A stretch of 64,000 nucleotides of DNA from Pedobacter panaciterrae (lineage in GTDB: Bacteria; Bacteroidota; Bacteroidia; Sphingobacteriales; Sphingobacteriaceae), in the NCBI RefSeq assembly GCF_001636695.1, contig NZ_LGEL01000017.1:22747-86746 (forward strand), given 5' to 3'. The notes under the pieces are model-generated. The model ran no database searches and was not told where the DNA came from. It saw only the letters and a program-made list of their open reading frames with translations. How positions within the stretch are numbered: position 1 is the first letter of the stretch; every line of letters begins with the position of its first letter. The position numbers and the translations under genes are program-made. This document shows, piece after piece, positions 7,441 to 16,771 of this stretch.

Positions 7441-9804
7441 CTAAATGGTGTTCGTTTTTTCTGGGTGTATAACACCAACTCTTAAAGCTTTTAAGCCACT
7501 TAACCCTTGTAAATCTTCCAAATCGAGTTCTTCCATATCCTGGTGCAGTACCCCGGTTTCTTGTAAATAAGTAACAAAAGGAATGTAATCGTCGATATCC
7601 CGCTTATTAAAATAGATTAAAGCTATTTTATCTGGCTGGGTTAAACGCTCATTAGTACCTCTGATGTGAACTTTGTCAATTCGCTTTTTTATCATCTGAT
7701 ACCTGATATTGTATGCGCCTTCTACATCAAATTTGCGTTCATCGGCTCTAAAACTAATGTCTATGGTATGATTATGTACAAATAATAGCTGTGTAGTATA
7801 TAGCTTGGTAGGCATAGCATCTAATAAAGCGTGAGTCATTCTTACTACATTCGCCATTGACGAAAGCTGCCACAGCCGTAGATTTTTGAGGTGAAAATGG
7901 TTAAAGATTTTATCTGGCGATATAGATTGACCAATATAAATATCATATTCAACACCATCAGTTCTAAATTTCTCGAAATAGCAAGGGTAGGATTGCTGCA
8001 ATTTCTCTTTTTCGGTTTCAAAATAGTTGTTAATTGCGGTATTTATCATTTGCATAGAGACCTCTAATGCATACCTGTTTTTGTAAACATCACCATCAAC
8101 AACTTCGGTAATCAGTAAATAATCATCAATTAATTTTTTTAGTTTAGGCTCCTGCTGAGATAAGTGGAACAAATAATCACTCGATTCCTCCTTTAAAAAG
8201 GCATTTAAATTGTTTTCGTCCTGAGTACTCAGGGTTTCAAGTGAAAGTAATTGGTGCCATTTTCTTGAATTGAAAATCATTTCTTCCATCAAAGAGGAGT
8301 AGTGATGGTCTTTTAGATGATCAAGAGCTTCGGAAAGTAAGTTTAAATGATGATTCAGATCGGCTTTACTTGCTGTATTTCTTTCAATTGTAGAGTTCCT
8401 GATGTCAATGGCTCCATAAAAAGGATATACGTCTTTAAAGCTGATATCTTCATTTCTAACAGGCAAATGCTTGTTTTTGTCGTGCATATGATGCCATGCT
8501 ACCTCATTAAATTTCCATTGAACTGAAGGTTGGATAGAAGTGAATTTTTCTTTTATAACGTTCTCCAGCTCAAGATTAAATTCATCAATATAAATCTGCA
8601 ATAACTGCGATATAGGAGCTATGGCAGGTTCGAGCAAAGCAAGTATTTTCTCATCAAAAGTTTCCCCTTCCCAGGTATGCACTGCCAAAACGCCCACGAT
8701 TACATGGTCATGAAAAACAGGAGTGAGGGCAAGAGATTTGACTCCCAGTTTTACAAAATGATGGAGCCAGTGGAACACTACCGGATCTTCGGCCAGAATA
8801 TCAGGCGAAAAAAATGAGTTTGGGTTGGCAGAATACCCTTCGGCATATTGCTGAAATGTTTCCGGATCTAAATTGTCTTCGCCCCATACAGAAAATAAGA
8901 TTCCGGTGCCACCCCGTACATTGCCATAAACGGGTTTGTTGTTAACCCTTACAAAAGGAAACAAGTCAAATTCAATCTTGTTATTTTGTACTATTGTCTT
9001 TAAAGATTGGATAACACCTCTATATGTGGCTTCCTGATCACCAGGGGTACGGGTAAGGCGGATATTTTTTATGTTTTCTACAGCTTGTATGGATGTTACA
9101 TCCGAGACCGTAATTACAGAGATGCCTCTGAATTGAAAAAGATCAAGAGGCAATACTTTTTCGAGGATTTCATAACTTGAACCTTCTCCTATATATTGCT
9201 GAAGCTCTCTGAAATTAAGTGGGGGTAAGCTGCCTTTTGGGGTAACTTCTATAAAATCTGTATTAAGATTTACATGAAAATAGCCCAAAAGACCGGTATC
9301 AGTTTTGATACCGGCATGGTATTGATGTGTTTTTATGGGTACATGAAAATTGTAAAGCTCCTTTAAAATGAATGAATAAACCAATTGCAGGCGCTCTTTA
9401 TGGTAGTCGGCAGGAGTTTTAGAAACGACATATGTATCCTGATCATTTTTCTTGTTTTCCAGCAAATGGTACATAAGTTCTGTGCCGTAGAACGTTATAG
9501 GTTGCAATGGAAAGCAAAGTCCCCAGGCCAACTTCTCCTCAGTTGCAAGTGCAGGGGTAAGGCAGGCGTACATGTTTTCGAGTAAGCTTTCATATTGATG
9601 TATGCTTTCAAGTGGAATGTCGGCTTCTTCAATATTATACTTCTTAAATTCATTAAGGGCAGTTTTATATAAGGCACCTTTTACCGTTTTTTCGCTTTTT
9701 ACTCTTTCTTTCAGATACTTAATGAAAGGTTTAAAAGAGATTGCAGAATCAACTTCAAGCGAATGTGCTTTATTTCCAGAAACGTCCAGGATAATTTTTT
9801 TCAT
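7441..9804 (-). CDS. Large GAF-domain protein with a cyclase-like DIRNST motif
   Basis: Cytosolic protein of 787 residues with no signal peptide or membrane segment. Residues about 230-400 look like a GAF sensor domain (VKSLALTPVFHDHVIVGVLAVHTWEGETF). After a helical linker, residues 463-472 read YGAIDIRNST, resembling the first metal-binding strand of class III nucleotide cyclases (normally DIRGST or DIRGFT). The remaining cyclase landmarks are not evident, so activity is doubtful. The C-terminal part (about 590-787) is unfamiliar. It is the last gene of a probable operon after the aldo/keto reductase (43 bp). A signalling role is inferred from the GAF domain only. Confidence 0.65.
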   Translation of the reverse strand: MKKIILDVSGNKAHSLEVDSAISFKPFIKYLKERVKSEKTVKGALYKTALNEFKKYNIEEADIPLESIHQYESLLENMYACLTPALATEEKLAWGLCFPLQPITFYGTELMYHLLENKKNDQDTYVVSKTPADYHKERLQLVYSFILKELYNFHVPIKTHQYHAGIKTDTGLLGYFHVNLNTDFIEVTPKGSLPPLNFRELQQYIGEGSSYEILEKVLPLDLFQFRGISVITVSDVTSIQAVENIKNIRLTRTPGDQEATYRGVIQSLKTIVQNNKIEFDLFPFVRVNNKPVYGNVRGGTGILFSVWGEDNLDPETFQQYAEGYSANPNSFFSPDILAEDPVVFHWLHHFVKLGVKSLALTPVFHDHVIVGVLAVHTWEGETFDEKILALLEPAIAPISQLLQIYIDEFNLELENVIKEKFTSIQPSVQWKFNEVAWHHMHDKNKHLPVRNEDISFKDVYPFYGAIDIRNSTIERNTASKADLNHHLNLLSEALDHLKDHHYSSLMEEMIFNSRKWHQLLSLETLSTQDENNLNAFLKEESSDYLFHLSQQEPKLKKLIDDYLLITEVVDGDVYKNRYALEVSMQMINTAINNYFETEKEKLQQSYPCYFEKFRTDGVEYDIYIGQSISPDKIFNHFHLKNLRLWQLSSMANVVRMTHALLDAMPTKLYTTQLLFVHNHTIDISFRADERKFDVEGAYNIRYQMIKKRIDKVHIRGTNERLTQPDKIALIYFNKRDIDDYIPFVTYLQETGVLHQDMEELDLEDLQGLSGLKALRVGVIHPEKTNTI

Positions 9805-9847
9805 TTCGGATATTTACTTATTCCGGATGAAGGTACTGACTTTTTAG

Positions 9848-10831
9848 CTAAAGTTTTTGTAGCTCTTTATTGATTTGTTCTAACTCATCTTGATTAAGAG
9901 AGATGTTAATTGCTTTGGCATTATCTGCGGCCTGATTTGCATTTCTGGCACCAGCAAGTACTATCGTTATGCCTGGCTGTAAGGTTGTCCATTTTAATAC
10001 CAATTGAGACAAAGAGGCATTTTTGCTGATTGCTAAAGGCTCTATTGCCCTAAGAAAAGATTTTACTTTTTCAGGATCGAACTGGCCAAAGTAACCGTTT
10101 CTATGATCATCAGATTTTAAGGTTGCGTCTTTAAAGTATTTACCGGTAAGCAATCCTCGTTCTAGTGGGCTATATGCAATGATTCCAATATTATGTGCTA
10201 CGGTATAAGGGATTATATCTTTTTCAATACCCCTGTTAAGCATACTGTATGAGAGTTGATTGGATGCCAGATGAATTGATTCTTCGGCTTCTTTTAGCTG
10301 ATCAAGACTGTAATTGCTTACCCCGGCAGCTCTGATTTTTCCTTGTTCGATAAGGCTTTCCAGCGCTTCCATGGTTTCGCTTATTGGTGTTGTAGCGTCT
10401 GGCCAGTGTAATTGCAACAGGTCCAGATAATCTGTACCCAAACGTTTTAAACTTTCTTCAACTTCTTTAATGATGTTTGCTTTTGCTGTATATTTATAAA
10501 CAGGTATGTTTTTTCCATTGTCATTGGCATCAAAAAAGAACTCGCCTTTTCCGTTATTGCTGCCATCCCAAACTAAACCGAATTTGCTTAATAGCTGAAT
10601 TTTAGTTCTGTCTTTACCTTTAATTGCTTGCCCAATAAGCTCTTCACTTAAGCCAAAGCCATAAAAAGGAGCGGTATCCAGACTTGTAACACCATGATCT
10701 AAAGATGCATGAACAGCATCGATAGAATCTTGTTTTTCATTTCCTCCCCACATATTGCCGCCTATTGCAAAGGCTCCGTAAGTAATCGCAGATAAGTTTA
10801 AATCTGTTTTTCCTAATTTTCTGTATTCCAT
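9848..10831 (-). CDS. Aldo/keto reductase
   Basis: NAD(P)H-dependent oxidoreductase of 327 residues with the complete AKR tetrad: Asp and Tyr in LDTAPFYGFG, Lys in LLSKFGL and His in LLQLHWPD. The C-terminal cofactor region with IVLAGARNANQAADN is typical. It resembles the bacterial YajO/MocA-like group; the substrate is unknown. It follows the YgiN-like gene by 45 bp and precedes the GAF gene by 43 bp on the same strand, so it belongs to the mdaB-like operon controlled from the LysR intergenic region. A redox or electrophile-detoxification role fits the context. Confidence 0.88.
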   Translation of the reverse strand: MEYRKLGKTDLNLSAITYGAFAIGGNMWGGNEKQDSIDAVHASLDHGVTSLDTAPFYGFGLSEELIGQAIKGKDRTKIQLLSKFGLVWDGSNNGKGEFFFDANDNGKNIPVYKYTAKANIIKEVEESLKRLGTDYLDLLQLHWPDATTPISETMEALESLIEQGKIRAAGVSNYSLDQLKEAEESIHLASNQLSYSMLNRGIEKDIIPYTVAHNIGIIAYSPLERGLLTGKYFKDATLKSDDHRNGYFGQFDPEKVKSFLRAIEPLAISKNASLSQLVLKWTTLQPGITIVLAGARNANQAADNAKAINISLNQDELEQINKELQKL

Positions 10832-10876
10832 TGTATTTTATTCTTTTAGTATGCTTCCTGAGATAGTTATTTGATA

Positions 10877-11167
10877 TCAGGCAAGTTTTTCTGTTGTATG
10901 TATAATTACACCGCCATCTATAATGTCAGCAGAATCTTTGATGAATTTTGTAATATGAGGCGTTTGATTATGCAGTTCCAGACTTTCTTTACTTGCCCAT
11001 TCTTCATGAAAAATAAATAAAGCAGGGTCATCACTTGATTGATGAAGATCGTATTGAATGCATGCTTTTTCTTTTCTGGATTCGACAACCAGTGCTAATA
11101 AAAGTGCTTTAAATTGATCAATGTGTTGTGGCTTCGCTCTGGAAATTGCTGTTAGGTAAATGCTCAT
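10877..11167 (-). CDS. Putative quinol monooxygenase (ABM/YgiN family)
   Basis: Small antibiotic-biosynthesis-monooxygenase-fold protein, 96 residues, the normal size. The pattern CIQYDLHQSSDDPALFIFHEEWAS is characteristic of the ABM dimeric ferredoxin-like barrel. In E. coli, YgiN sits next to MdaB and the two are proposed to form a quinone redox cycle. Here its start (ATG 11167) overlaps the 3' end of an MdaB-like gene by 50 bp, the same pairing. Cytosolic. Quinol oxidation is inferred from that precedent. Confidence 0.82.
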   Translation of the reverse strand: MSIYLTAISRAKPQHIDQFKALLLALVVESRKEKACIQYDLHQSSDDPALFIFHEEWASKESLELHNQTPHITKFIKDSADIIDGGVIIHTTEKLA

Positions 11168-11771
11168 GTTCTTCGTTTATAAAAATGTTGTTTAAGTGTG
11201 TTGTATATCTTTTAAGATCGGCTACAATATTAGCATTCTTTTCTACATCGTGAAAGTGTAAGCCAGGTAAAGGTTTCATTCCAGTAAAGGCATTCATACG
11301 ATGAAAACCGAATAATGCGCCATCATCAACACTGGTTTCGTTAAAGAATTCTCCTGGTAAAGTAAAAGCTTCTCTTGGAGCATTCCAGGACGAGGTAACC
11401 ATATATTGTTTGCCATGCAGCATACCGCCCGTACCATAATTGATAGCAGGGTTTTGAGACGAACGGCCGTCGCTATGATAAATTCCGGTTTGATGACCTT
11501 CAGTAAATACCACATCAATATATTTTTTTAATCCATTAGGTACCTGAAACCACCAGATAGGGGTATGGTAAATAACAATGTCAGCCCATACATAATTCTC
11601 CACTTCCTGTTTAGGATCGTAATCGTCATTGATATCGGTAGATCTGATTTCAAATCCTTCCTTGTCATTAAAAAACTGACGTGTGGTATCAAAAATTGTT
11701 TTATTAAAACGGCCTCCAGAATGTCCAAAGATCTGTCCTCCGTTAATTACAAATATTTTTTTTGTTTCCAT
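11118..11771 (-). CDS. MdaB-like NAD(P)H-quinone oxidoreductase (flavodoxin fold)
   Basis: Flavoprotein of 217 residues from ATG 11771. METKKIFVINGGQIFGHSGGRFN starts with the flavodoxin-like FAD-binding strand, and YHTPIWWFQVPNGLKKYIDVVF is typical of the MdaB/NQO1-like family. It performs two-electron reduction of quinones, limiting semiquinone formation. A longer frame from 11852 would place coding sequence over the promoter and LysR site, so 11771 is chosen; a TAATTTTG box at 11808-11815 agrees. It overlaps the YgiN-like gene by 50 bp and faces a LysR regulator, which probably controls it. Confidence 0.88.
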   Translation of the reverse strand: METKKIFVINGGQIFGHSGGRFNKTIFDTTRQFFNDKEGFEIRSTDINDDYDPKQEVENYVWADIVIYHTPIWWFQVPNGLKKYIDVVFTEGHQTGIYHSDGRSSQNPAINYGTGGMLHGKQYMVTSSWNAPREAFTLPGEFFNETSVDDGALFGFHRMNAFTGMKPLPGLHFHDVEKNANIVADLKRYTTHLNNIFINEEHEHLPNSNFQSEATTH

Positions 11772-11807
11772 TTTAATAGAATTGATTTTACTTCTTAATT
11801 GTGATGA

Positions 11808-11815
11808 CAAAATTA
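11808..11815 (-). promoter_or_regulatory. -7 box of the mdaB-like operon
   Basis: On the minus strand TAATTTTG fits TAnnTTTG, with a TTTT 20 bp upstream as a weak -33 element. Transcription would begin about 30 bp before ATG 11771, which supports that start. Confidence 0.5.
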
Positions 11816-11847
11816 CGGCTAGATATGTTACTATTAAAATAATATAA

Positions 11848-11874
11848 ATCATACCTTTGTATTATAATTATGAT
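11848..11874 (+). promoter_or_regulatory. LysR promoter inside an inverted repeat
   Basis: ATCATA (11848-11853) and TATGAT (11869-11874) form an inverted repeat with a 15-bp centre, an architecture like LysR-type sites. A TACCTTTG box (11852-11859) matching TAnnTTTG lies between the arms, 23 bp before the LysR ATG, so the site could give autoregulation and control of the divergent operon. Confidence 0.45.
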
Positions 11875-11882
11875 AGATCGTT

Positions 11883-12812
11883 ATGGTTAATTTGGAATGG
11901 TTCAGAACCTTTAAGGCTATTTATGAAACAGGAACGCTAACCGGTGCAGCCGAGTCGTTGTATGTTTCGCAACCAGGTGTGAGTTTACATTTAAGCTCAC
12001 TGGAATCTTATGTAGGGTACAAGCTTTTTGATCGTACATCGCGAAAAATGGTGTCAACGGAGCGTGGAAAGATATTGTACAACTATATACAGGAATCGTT
12101 GTGCAAACTGGAAGAGGCAGAGCGACATTTTCATAAAACAGCAGAAAAGGAAAAACCCACTATAAGTATTGGTATGTGTTTTGAAACCTTTCAGTTTACA
12201 CTTGAATCTTATTTACCCACTTTAGATTTTAACGTAATTATTAAGTTTGGTGATTATCCTCAAATGCTTAGCGATCTGGATAATGGTATTCTGGACCTGA
12301 TTATCACGCCACAAAAGGGAGATTATAAGGGGTTGATTTATACTCCTTTCTTTAAAGAAAAAATAGTGGTTATTGGCGGGGCAAAAACATCAACAGCTGA
12401 ACTGGATCCTCTGCTGAAAAACAAGGATTTGAACGGAATACAGGATTGGCTAAAACAGCAAACCTGGTATGGCACAGCTGGTGATATGGAACATTTACGT
12501 CGGTTTTGGCATACAAACTTTGGTAAACGCCCCGATTTTAAACCTAACTACATAGTACCTAATATGAGTTCCATTATCCGCTGTTTAAGTGGGGGGAATG
12601 GGATTGCTGTTATTCCTGATTTTCTCTCTAAAAAAGAACTGGATTCTGGTGATGTTAAACAGATATGGAACGGATATAATGTAATTGAGAATACACTATA
12701 TTTTGGTACCAGAAAGAAAACAATGTATCTCGAAGAGGTTAAACAAATTCAGGAGATCTTTTTAAAAGAAATGGTTAATGACCATGACAAGCAAGCAATA
12801 ATTTTTAATTAA
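11883..12812 (+). CDS. LysR-family transcriptional regulator
   Basis: Regulator of 309 residues with the normal LysR layout: an N-terminal winged helix-turn-helix (about residues 1-60, FRTFKAIYETGTLTGAAESLYVSQPGVSLHLSSLE) and a C-terminal periplasmic-binding-like effector domain (about 90-295). It is transcribed divergently from the MdaB-like, YgiN-like, aldo/keto reductase and GAF genes with 111 bp between starts. That arrangement usually means it controls them. The inducer may be a quinone or electrophile, judging by the target genes; this is inference. Confidence 0.88.
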   Translation: MVNLEWFRTFKAIYETGTLTGAAESLYVSQPGVSLHLSSLESYVGYKLFDRTSRKMVSTERGKILYNYIQESLCKLEEAERHFHKTAEKEKPTISIGMCFETFQFTLESYLPTLDFNVIIKFGDYPQMLSDLDNGILDLIITPQKGDYKGLIYTPFFKEKIVVIGGAKTSTAELDPLLKNKDLNGIQDWLKQQTWYGTAGDMEHLRRFWHTNFGKRPDFKPNYIVPNMSSIIRCLSGGNGIAVIPDFLSKKELDSGDVKQIWNGYNVIENTLYFGTRKKTMYLEEVKQIQEIFLKEMVNDHDKQAIIFN

Positions 12813-12910
12813 GTGATATACTTATGATGGTATATTCAGAAACTAACTGTTATTTTGATTTGTTTTTAGAATCGTAATGCGGTACGTGTAAATTTATTAA
12901 AATATAGAGC

Positions 12911-12916
12911 GGAGGA
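12911..12916 (+). promoter_or_regulatory. Strong ribosome binding site for a TTG start
   Basis: GGAGGA lies 7 bp upstream of TTG 12924 and decides the start of the PAP2 gene, because no ATG precedes the signal peptide. Such a strong Shine-Dalgarno is unusual among the genes of this window. Confidence 0.65.
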
Positions 12917-12923
12917 CAAAACA

Positions 12924-13529
12924 TTGAAAATAAAATACTTTAAATATTTACTGGTAATTCAAATTGGTTTAATGTCTTTTTTACCTTTGAATGGTTTTGC
13001 TCAAAATGGTTTGCAACGGCTCGATGATCAGATACTTATTGATCTTTCAAAAACCAGAACACCTGAGAAAACCGGCTTCTTTATGTTCTTGTCTAATAAC
13101 AATGATTTGGTTAACGTAGGCGTTCCGGTAGGCTTGTTTGCAGCTGGTATAATTGGTAAGGATAAAGAGATGAGACAGAATGCTTTATATGTGGTTAGCA
13201 GTTCGGCTGTAAATGCATTAGTTACCATGCTTATTAAAAAAGCTGTTAAGCGCCCAAGGCCATTTCTTGCCAACGTTAAAATCAATGCTGTTTATCAACC
13301 TTCACATTATTCATTCCCTTCTGGCCATACCTCTACATCATTTACAACCGCTACAGCGTTATCTCAGGCTTATCCTAAATGGTATGTGGTTGCACCTGCA
13401 TATTTATGGGCAAGTTCTGTTAGTTTTTCGCGTTTATATTTAGGCGTTCATTATCCTACTGATGTGGCAGCTGGTGCTGCACTGGGTGCAGGAACGGCAC
13501 TGTCGTTCAGGTTTATGAGACCAAATTAG
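12924..13529 (+). CDS. PAP2-family membrane phosphatase
   Basis: Phosphatidic acid phosphatase-type protein of 201 residues. The three active-site motifs are present: KKAVKRPRP near residue 108, SFPSGHT near 131 and SRLYLGVHYPTD near 169. An N-terminal signal peptide ends near GFAQ (residues 24-27), and further hydrophobic segments suggest membrane association with a periplasmic active site. It probably dephosphorylates a lipid such as undecaprenyl pyrophosphate or phosphatidylglycerophosphate; which one is not predictable. The start is TTG with a strong GGAGGA site. Its neighbours give no further clue. Confidence 0.85.
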   Translation: MKIKYFKYLLVIQIGLMSFLPLNGFAQNGLQRLDDQILIDLSKTRTPEKTGFFMFLSNNNDLVNVGVPVGLFAAGIIGKDKEMRQNALYVVSSSAVNALVTMLIKKAVKRPRPFLANVKINAVYQPSHYSFPSGHTSTSFTTATALSQAYPKWYVVAPAYLWASSVSFSRLYLGVHYPTDVAAGAALGAGTALSFRFMRPN

Positions 13530-13537
13530 TTTTATCT

Positions 13538-14122
13538 CTAAAGGTCAGTGCTATTTTGTTGTTTTATACTCTTGAGTATTTCATTATCAAAACCATTTTT
13601 TGCTAATATGGAAATAATAAAATCAGTTTTTCCATTTATGTAGCCATCAATATCGAAAGGATACTTTTTAGCCAGCTCCATTTTTAATGTTCCATATTCA
13701 TTTACCAATGCTGGATGTGAACGAAGATAGTCTCTGAAGCGGATGTGGTTTTTTAAACCCATACTATCCTCCGTGCAAACATATAAATTATGCCTAAGCC
13801 ATTGTTTACCAGATCCATCGTTAGGGCTCAAATCCGAAATTCTTTCAAAAGCCTCTCTTCCAATAATACCCATTTCTCCTAAGTAGTTATACCCAAGTTT
13901 TTTTAATATGCGGATAATCTCTTTAAAATTACTTTTGTCCTGAATGATGATATCTAAATCAATAATTGGTTTTGCTGACAGTCCGGGTATAGCGGTACTT
14001 CCAACATGTTCAATTCCAATAATGTAATCCTTTAGGTATTTGCTAAATATGGCGCTGAGATCCTCAAAAACTGAGGCCCAGTTGTTTGAATAAGGTACAA
14101 CTACAACTTCTTTACTTGTCAT
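13538..14122 (-). CDS. GrpB-like nucleotidyltransferase-fold protein (UPF0157)
   Basis: Protein of 194 residues from ATG 14122; an upstream TTG at 14161 would add 13 residues without family support. The GrpB/YqkA signature is clear: VVPYSNNWASVFEDL, then IEHVGSTAIPGLSAKPIIDLDIII near residues 35-60, where GST and the two aspartates correspond to a nucleotidyltransferase-like active site. The C-terminal half is helical. Activity is not established for the family. It converges on the PAP2 gene with 8 bp between stops and is divergent from the Mg2+ ATPase gene. Confidence 0.85.
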   Translation of the reverse strand: MTSKEVVVVPYSNNWASVFEDLSAIFSKYLKDYIIGIEHVGSTAIPGLSAKPIIDLDIIIQDKSNFKEIIRILKKLGYNYLGEMGIIGREAFERISDLSPNDGSGKQWLRHNLYVCTEDSMGLKNHIRFRDYLRSHPALVNEYGTLKMELAKKYPFDIDGYINGKTDFIISILAKNGFDNEILKSIKQQNSTDL

Positions 14123-14236
14123 GATGTGCTCTAAATTATTAATATTTTCTATATTGAACAACAGATAGTGCTAACTAGCTGTGTTCAAATTCTTTTGGTA
14201 TGGTTTAAATACATATTTTTATATAAAGAGTGTACT

Positions 14237-16771
14237 ATGAAACCAGAAACCATTTCAGATAGTAAAAATAGTTTTTGGGCCCTGGAGCCCAGCGATTTGC
14301 TGAAGCAACTTAATACTACTTCGGAAGGGTTGAAAGAAGAAGATGTTAAGGAAAGAAGGAAAAAATATGGCACTAATGCGCTTGAATCTTCAGGTAAGAA
14401 AAATGATATATTATTGTTTCTTGGACAATTTAAAAGCCCAATTACTATTATTCTTATAATTGCCGCTGGCTTATCTTATTTTCTTGATGACCATGTTGAT
14501 GCATTGATCATAATTATTATAGTTTGTTTTAGCAGTATGCTTGGATTTTGGCAGGAGCGGAGTGCCGGAAATGCTGTAGCACAGCTTCTGGCAATGGTTC
14601 GGATAAAAGCAACGGTATTGCGTGATGGAAAGCAAAATGAGATTCCCGTTGAAGAGATTGTCCCTGGCGATATCATAATGCTTAGCGCTGGTGATGTTAT
14701 ACCTGCTGACTGTTTAATACTGGAATCTAATGAATTATTTGTGGATGAAGCTGCCTTTACAGGAGAGACGTTTCCGGTAGAAAAAGTATCTGCAGTACTA
14801 GCTGCGGAGACAGCATTGGCTAAGCGTACCAATTCCCTATTCATGGGTAGCCATGTAATTAGTGGCACAGCAAAAGGAATTGTGGCCGGAACGGGTATCA
14901 ATACTGAATTTGGACATGTAAGTCTGAGCTTAAAGAACGGTCCTCCTGAAACAGAGTTTGAACATGGCATTAAACGATTTGGTTATTTTCTGATGCAAAT
15001 AACCCTGGTTATGGTTATACTGATTTTTGGGGTCAATATGTTTTTGCACAAACCCGTATTAGACTCTCTTTTGTTTACACTTGCTATCGCTGTTGGCCTT
15101 ACACCACAGTTACTACCTGCCATAATAACGATAAACCTTGCACAGGGAGCGAGTCGCATGGCTCAAAAAAAGGTAATTGTTAAACGGCTAAATTCCATTG
15201 AAAACTTTGGATGTATTGATATTTTATGTTCAGATAAAACAGGAACATTAACAGAAGGAAACGTAACAGTAAATAAGGGCCTTGATAGTTATGGAAATGA
15301 AAGTACAAAAGTACTCCTGCTGGCAAAAATAAACTCAATTTTACAACAGGGTTTTAGTAATCCTATTGACAAGGCCATTTCTGCACTTGATTTAAAGGAT
15401 TACAAGGAAAGACAAAGATTAGATGAGATTCCTTACGATTTTATCCGTAAGCGCTTAAGTTTGCTGGTTACCAGTGAAACAGGCGCAGAACTTATTACTA
15501 AAGGGGCTTTAAATCAAATAACAGGTATATGCACCCGAGCCGAAAATGCAGATGGTAAGTTGGTGCCGATAGCGGAGGTAGCAGATAAAATTAAACAAAC
15601 TTACGAAGAGCTAAGTGCAAAAGGTTACCGTACTTTAGGTGTTGCTTATAAAAATTGGGATAGTAAAGGCCCCATTCATAAAGAAGATGAGAAAGATATG
15701 GTTTTTGCAGGTTTTGTTACCCTGTTTGACCCACCAAAGGCAGGAATGGCTGAAACAATAAAATCTTTAACTAAACTGGGCATTAGCTTAAAAGTAATTA
15801 CGGGCGACAATGCGCTTATTGCAAAGAGCATGAGTGAACAAGTTGGGATGAAAGACGCCGTTATTCTTACCGGATCAGAATTAAGACAAATGAGTGATGA
15901 AGCTTTCCGCAATCGGGTATTAAGAACCGATATTTTTGCAGAGGTAGAACCAAACCAGAAGGAGCGAATTATTCTTGCTTTAAAAAAGGCTAAAAAGGTA
16001 GTTGGTTATATGGGAGATGGTATTAATGATGCATCAGCGCTACATGCTGCCGATGTCGGTATTTCAGTAAATACGGCAGTAGATGTAGCAAAAGAAGCTG
16101 CAGACATTGTGTTATTGGATCAGGATTTAAATGTACTTATTGAAGGGGTTAAAGAAGGCAGACGTACTTTTGCCAATACCCAAAAATATATATTTATGGC
16201 AACCAGCGCCAATTTCGGAAATATGTTTAGCATGGCGGGAGCTTCTATGTTTCTATCTTTTTTACCGTTGCTACCGAAACAAATCTTGTTAACTAATCTC
16301 ATGACTGATATTCCGTCAATGGCCATCGCGACAGATAATGTAGATGAAGAATGGACAACAAAGCCACGTAAATGGGATATTGGGTTCATTAAGCGGTTTA
16401 TGCTGTTCTTTGGAATATTAAGCTCTGTTTTTGATTATCTGACTTTTGGTGTATTGTTGTTTTTCTTTCATGCAGCCGAAAAAGAATTTCAGACAGGATG
16501 GTTTATCGAATCGGTGGTATCTGCTACTCTAATAGTTATGGTTGTACGTACCAGAAAAAGATTTTTGAGCAGTAAGCCCGGAAAATATCTTTTGTTGGCT
16601 ACTTTAGTCGTTGCTGTTTTTGCCATATTCCTTCCGCTATTTCCATTTGCTTCGTTGTTAGGTTTTACGGCTTTACCTTTAAAGTTTTATTTCGCAATGT
16701 TAGGTATTGTTGCTTTATACATCTTTTCTGCTGAACTGGTAAAACAATGGTTTTATAGGCGTTTTAGTTAG
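14237..16771 (+). CDS. mgtA: Magnesium-translocating P-type ATPase
   Basis: P3B-type ATPase of 844 residues from ATG 14237. A frame from 14168 would add 23 residues overlapping the divergent promoter and is not preferred. Landmarks: actuator TGE near residue 175 (AAFTGETFP), phosphorylated Asp333 in SDKTGTLTE, and hinge GDGINDASALHAADVGI near 618-635. About ten membrane segments are visible, with the MgtA-like LTPQLLPAIITINLAQGA before the P-domain. It imports Mg2+ down its gradient at low Mg2+. Heavy-metal CPx motifs are absent. No Mg-sensing leader structure was recognised upstream. The MgtC-like gene lies about 17 kb away. Confidence 0.88.
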   Translation: MKPETISDSKNSFWALEPSDLLKQLNTTSEGLKEEDVKERRKKYGTNALESSGKKNDILLFLGQFKSPITIILIIAAGLSYFLDDHVDALIIIIIVCFSSMLGFWQERSAGNAVAQLLAMVRIKATVLRDGKQNEIPVEEIVPGDIIMLSAGDVIPADCLILESNELFVDEAAFTGETFPVEKVSAVLAAETALAKRTNSLFMGSHVISGTAKGIVAGTGINTEFGHVSLSLKNGPPETEFEHGIKRFGYFLMQITLVMVILIFGVNMFLHKPVLDSLLFTLAIAVGLTPQLLPAIITINLAQGASRMAQKKVIVKRLNSIENFGCIDILCSDKTGTLTEGNVTVNKGLDSYGNESTKVLLLAKINSILQQGFSNPIDKAISALDLKDYKERQRLDEIPYDFIRKRLSLLVTSETGAELITKGALNQITGICTRAENADGKLVPIAEVADKIKQTYEELSAKGYRTLGVAYKNWDSKGPIHKEDEKDMVFAGFVTLFDPPKAGMAETIKSLTKLGISLKVITGDNALIAKSMSEQVGMKDAVILTGSELRQMSDEAFRNRVLRTDIFAEVEPNQKERIILALKKAKKVVGYMGDGINDASALHAADVGISVNTAVDVAKEAADIVLLDQDLNVLIEGVKEGRRTFANTQKYIFMATSANFGNMFSMAGASMFLSFLPLLPKQILLTNLMTDIPSMAIATDNVDEEWTTKPRKWDIGFIKRFMLFFGILSSVFDYLTFGVLLFFFHAAEKEFQTGWFIESVVSATLIVMVVRTRKRFLSSKPGKYLLLATLVVAVFAIFLPLFPFASLLGFTALPLKFYFAMLGIVALYIFSAELVKQWFYRRFS

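Noticed and set aside
11772-11852. Longer MdaB-like protein starting at 11852
   Set aside because: The extra residues would cover the -7 box and part of the LysR inverted repeat and do not match the family; METKKIFVIN is the natural start.
14168-14236. N-terminal extension of the Mg2+ ATPase
   Set aside because: The added residues are hydrophobic and unrelated to the family, and the region is the promoter space shared with the divergent GrpB-like gene.
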